Origin: Erythrobacter sp. AP23
GTDB taxonomy: Bacteria > Pseudomonadota > Alphaproteobacteria > Sphingomonadales > Sphingomonadaceae
Length of the DNA: 64,000 bases
Reading direction: 5' to 3'
Assembly: GCF_001542855.1 (NCBI RefSeq)
Contig: NZ_LNBY01000001.1
Coordinates: 372,001-436,000, forward strand
Each line of letters opens with the position of its first letter. The first letter of the stretch is position 1. Under the pieces are notes generated by a model, which was not told the origin of the DNA, made no database searches, and saw only the letters and a program-made list of their open reading frames with translations. Made by a program: the position numbers and the translations under genes. Below, piece after piece: positions 63,482 through 64,000 of this stretch.

Positions 63482-64000
63482 TGCTGGTCGACAGCCATTG
63501 CCACCTCGAATACGAAGGTCTGGTCGATGACCAAGCCGGTGTGCTCGATCGCGCACGGGACGCGGGTGTTCAGGCTTTCCTCAATATCTCGACCAAGCGA
63601 GCGGAGTGGGGTCAGGTCGTCGGCACGGCGCAGGCCAAGCCCGATGTCTTCGCCAGCGTCGGGATCCACCCGCACCATGCGGACCAGCATCTCGACCTGA
63701 CCCGCGAAGAATTGCTCGAGGCGACCCGCGATAACAAGGTCGTCGGTATCGGCGAAACCGGTCTCGACTATTTTTACGACCATTCGGACCGCGAGGCGCA
63801 GCAGAGGCTTTTCCGCCTCCACATCGATGTGGCGCGTGAGGTTCAGCTACCAGTGATCATCCACACGCGCGATGCGGAAGAGGACACGCTGGCAATCTTG
63901 GAGGATGAATTGGGGAAGGGGGCCTTCCCCGCGCTGATCCACTGTTTCACCGCCTCGGCCGAGTTCGGCGAGCGTGTGCTCGACCTCGGCCTATCGGTTT
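63481..64000 (+). CDS. tatD: TatD family hydrolase (3' end outside window)
   Basis: The first 173 residues of a TatD-type metal-dependent DNase, which repairs or degrades DNA. The metal ligands H6 and H8 are in MLVDSHCHLE; GIGETGLDYFYDHSD carries the glutamate ligand and IIHTRDAEEDT a further histidine. The ATG is formed from the last base of the metG stop (TGATG), so it is translated together with metG. The rest is outside the window. Confidence 0.95.
   Translation, partial: MLVDSHCHLEYEGLVDDQAGVLDRARDAGVQAFLNISTKRAEWGQVVGTAQAKPDVFASVGIHPHHADQHLDLTREELLEATRDNKVVGIGETGLDYFYDHSDREAQQRLFRLHIDVAREVQLPVIIHTRDAEEDTLAILEDELGKGAFPALIHCFTASAEFGERVLDLGLSV

Overview
The window is a GC-rich, gene-dense piece of a chromosome from an alphaproteobacterium. 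Gene content and protein style point to the order Sphingomonadales, most likely Erythrobacteraceae (Erythrobacter/Altererythrobacter/Qipengyuania type). The evidence is the mltB-rlpA-dacC-tmk-holB-metG-tatD chain, the hrcA-grpE and dnaK-dnaJ heat-shock loci, a fused alpha/beta-hydrolase-OsmC protein, a DOMON-like protein, a PhaR-type regulator, and REP-like palindromes of the kind common in this group. This is a judgement from sequence alone; no database search was run. About 60 protein genes and one tRNA fill nearly all of the window, and no stretch over 300 bases lacks a gene. No insertion sequence, prophage, CRISPR array or rRNA was seen.

Layout. 1-10.1 kb: the end of an acyl-CoA dehydrogenase, a cysK/dienelactone hydrolase pair, an MFS exporter, a PilZ protein, tyrS, a DOMON-like/NamZ pair, a second MFS carrier and a DUF817 membrane protein. 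10.1-16.2 kb: a VWA protein and a MoxR ATPase separated by an oppositely oriented soluble chemoreceptor, then the hydrolase-OsmC fusion and an unrecognised 298-residue protein with a colicin-like hydrophobic C-terminus. 16.2-24.9 kb: parE, an LpoA-like lipoprotein, rsmI-yraN-gshB, dedA, xerC, hemW and a CAP protein. 24.9-31.4 kb: rdgB-rph, divergent hrcA-grpE, a DUF885 peptidase coupled to a threonine synthase, and a small lipoprotein. 31.4-40 kb: an indoleamine 2,3-dioxygenase homologue, an HExxH protein, a PCuAC copper chaperone, dnaK-dnaJ, a DUF6445 protein and a large patatin. 40-49.9 kb: radA-cvpA-NifU-like-MHS transporter-alr, phaR, proS flanked by palindromic repeats, and rnr. 49.9-57 kb: a peroxiredoxin-like protein, uspA, pdhC (E2), a DUF559 endonuclease, a thioesterase, lpdA (E3), a CPA2 antiporter and tRNA-Ser(UGA). 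57-64 kb: the cell-wall and replication chain mltB-rlpA-dacC-tmk-holB-metG-tatD, in which most genes overlap their neighbours by a few bases.

Functional themes are cell-wall turnover (NamZ, LpoA-like, MltB, RlpA, DacC, Alr), protein quality control (HrcA, GrpE, DnaK, DnaJ), RNA metabolism and translation (TyrS, ProS, MetG, RNase R, RNase PH, RsmI, tRNA-Ser), DNA maintenance (ParE, XerC, RadA, HolB) and the pyruvate dehydrogenase E2/E3 subunits. The most unusual signals are palindromic repeats. Two REP-like inverted doublets lie in frame inside pdhC and form both interdomain linkers of the E2 protein. A dense hairpin cluster runs into the 5' side of the neighbouring DUF559 endonuclease gene. 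A different REP doublet flanks proS on both sides. The 298-residue orphan at 15.25-16.15 kb is the best candidate for an undescribed protein.
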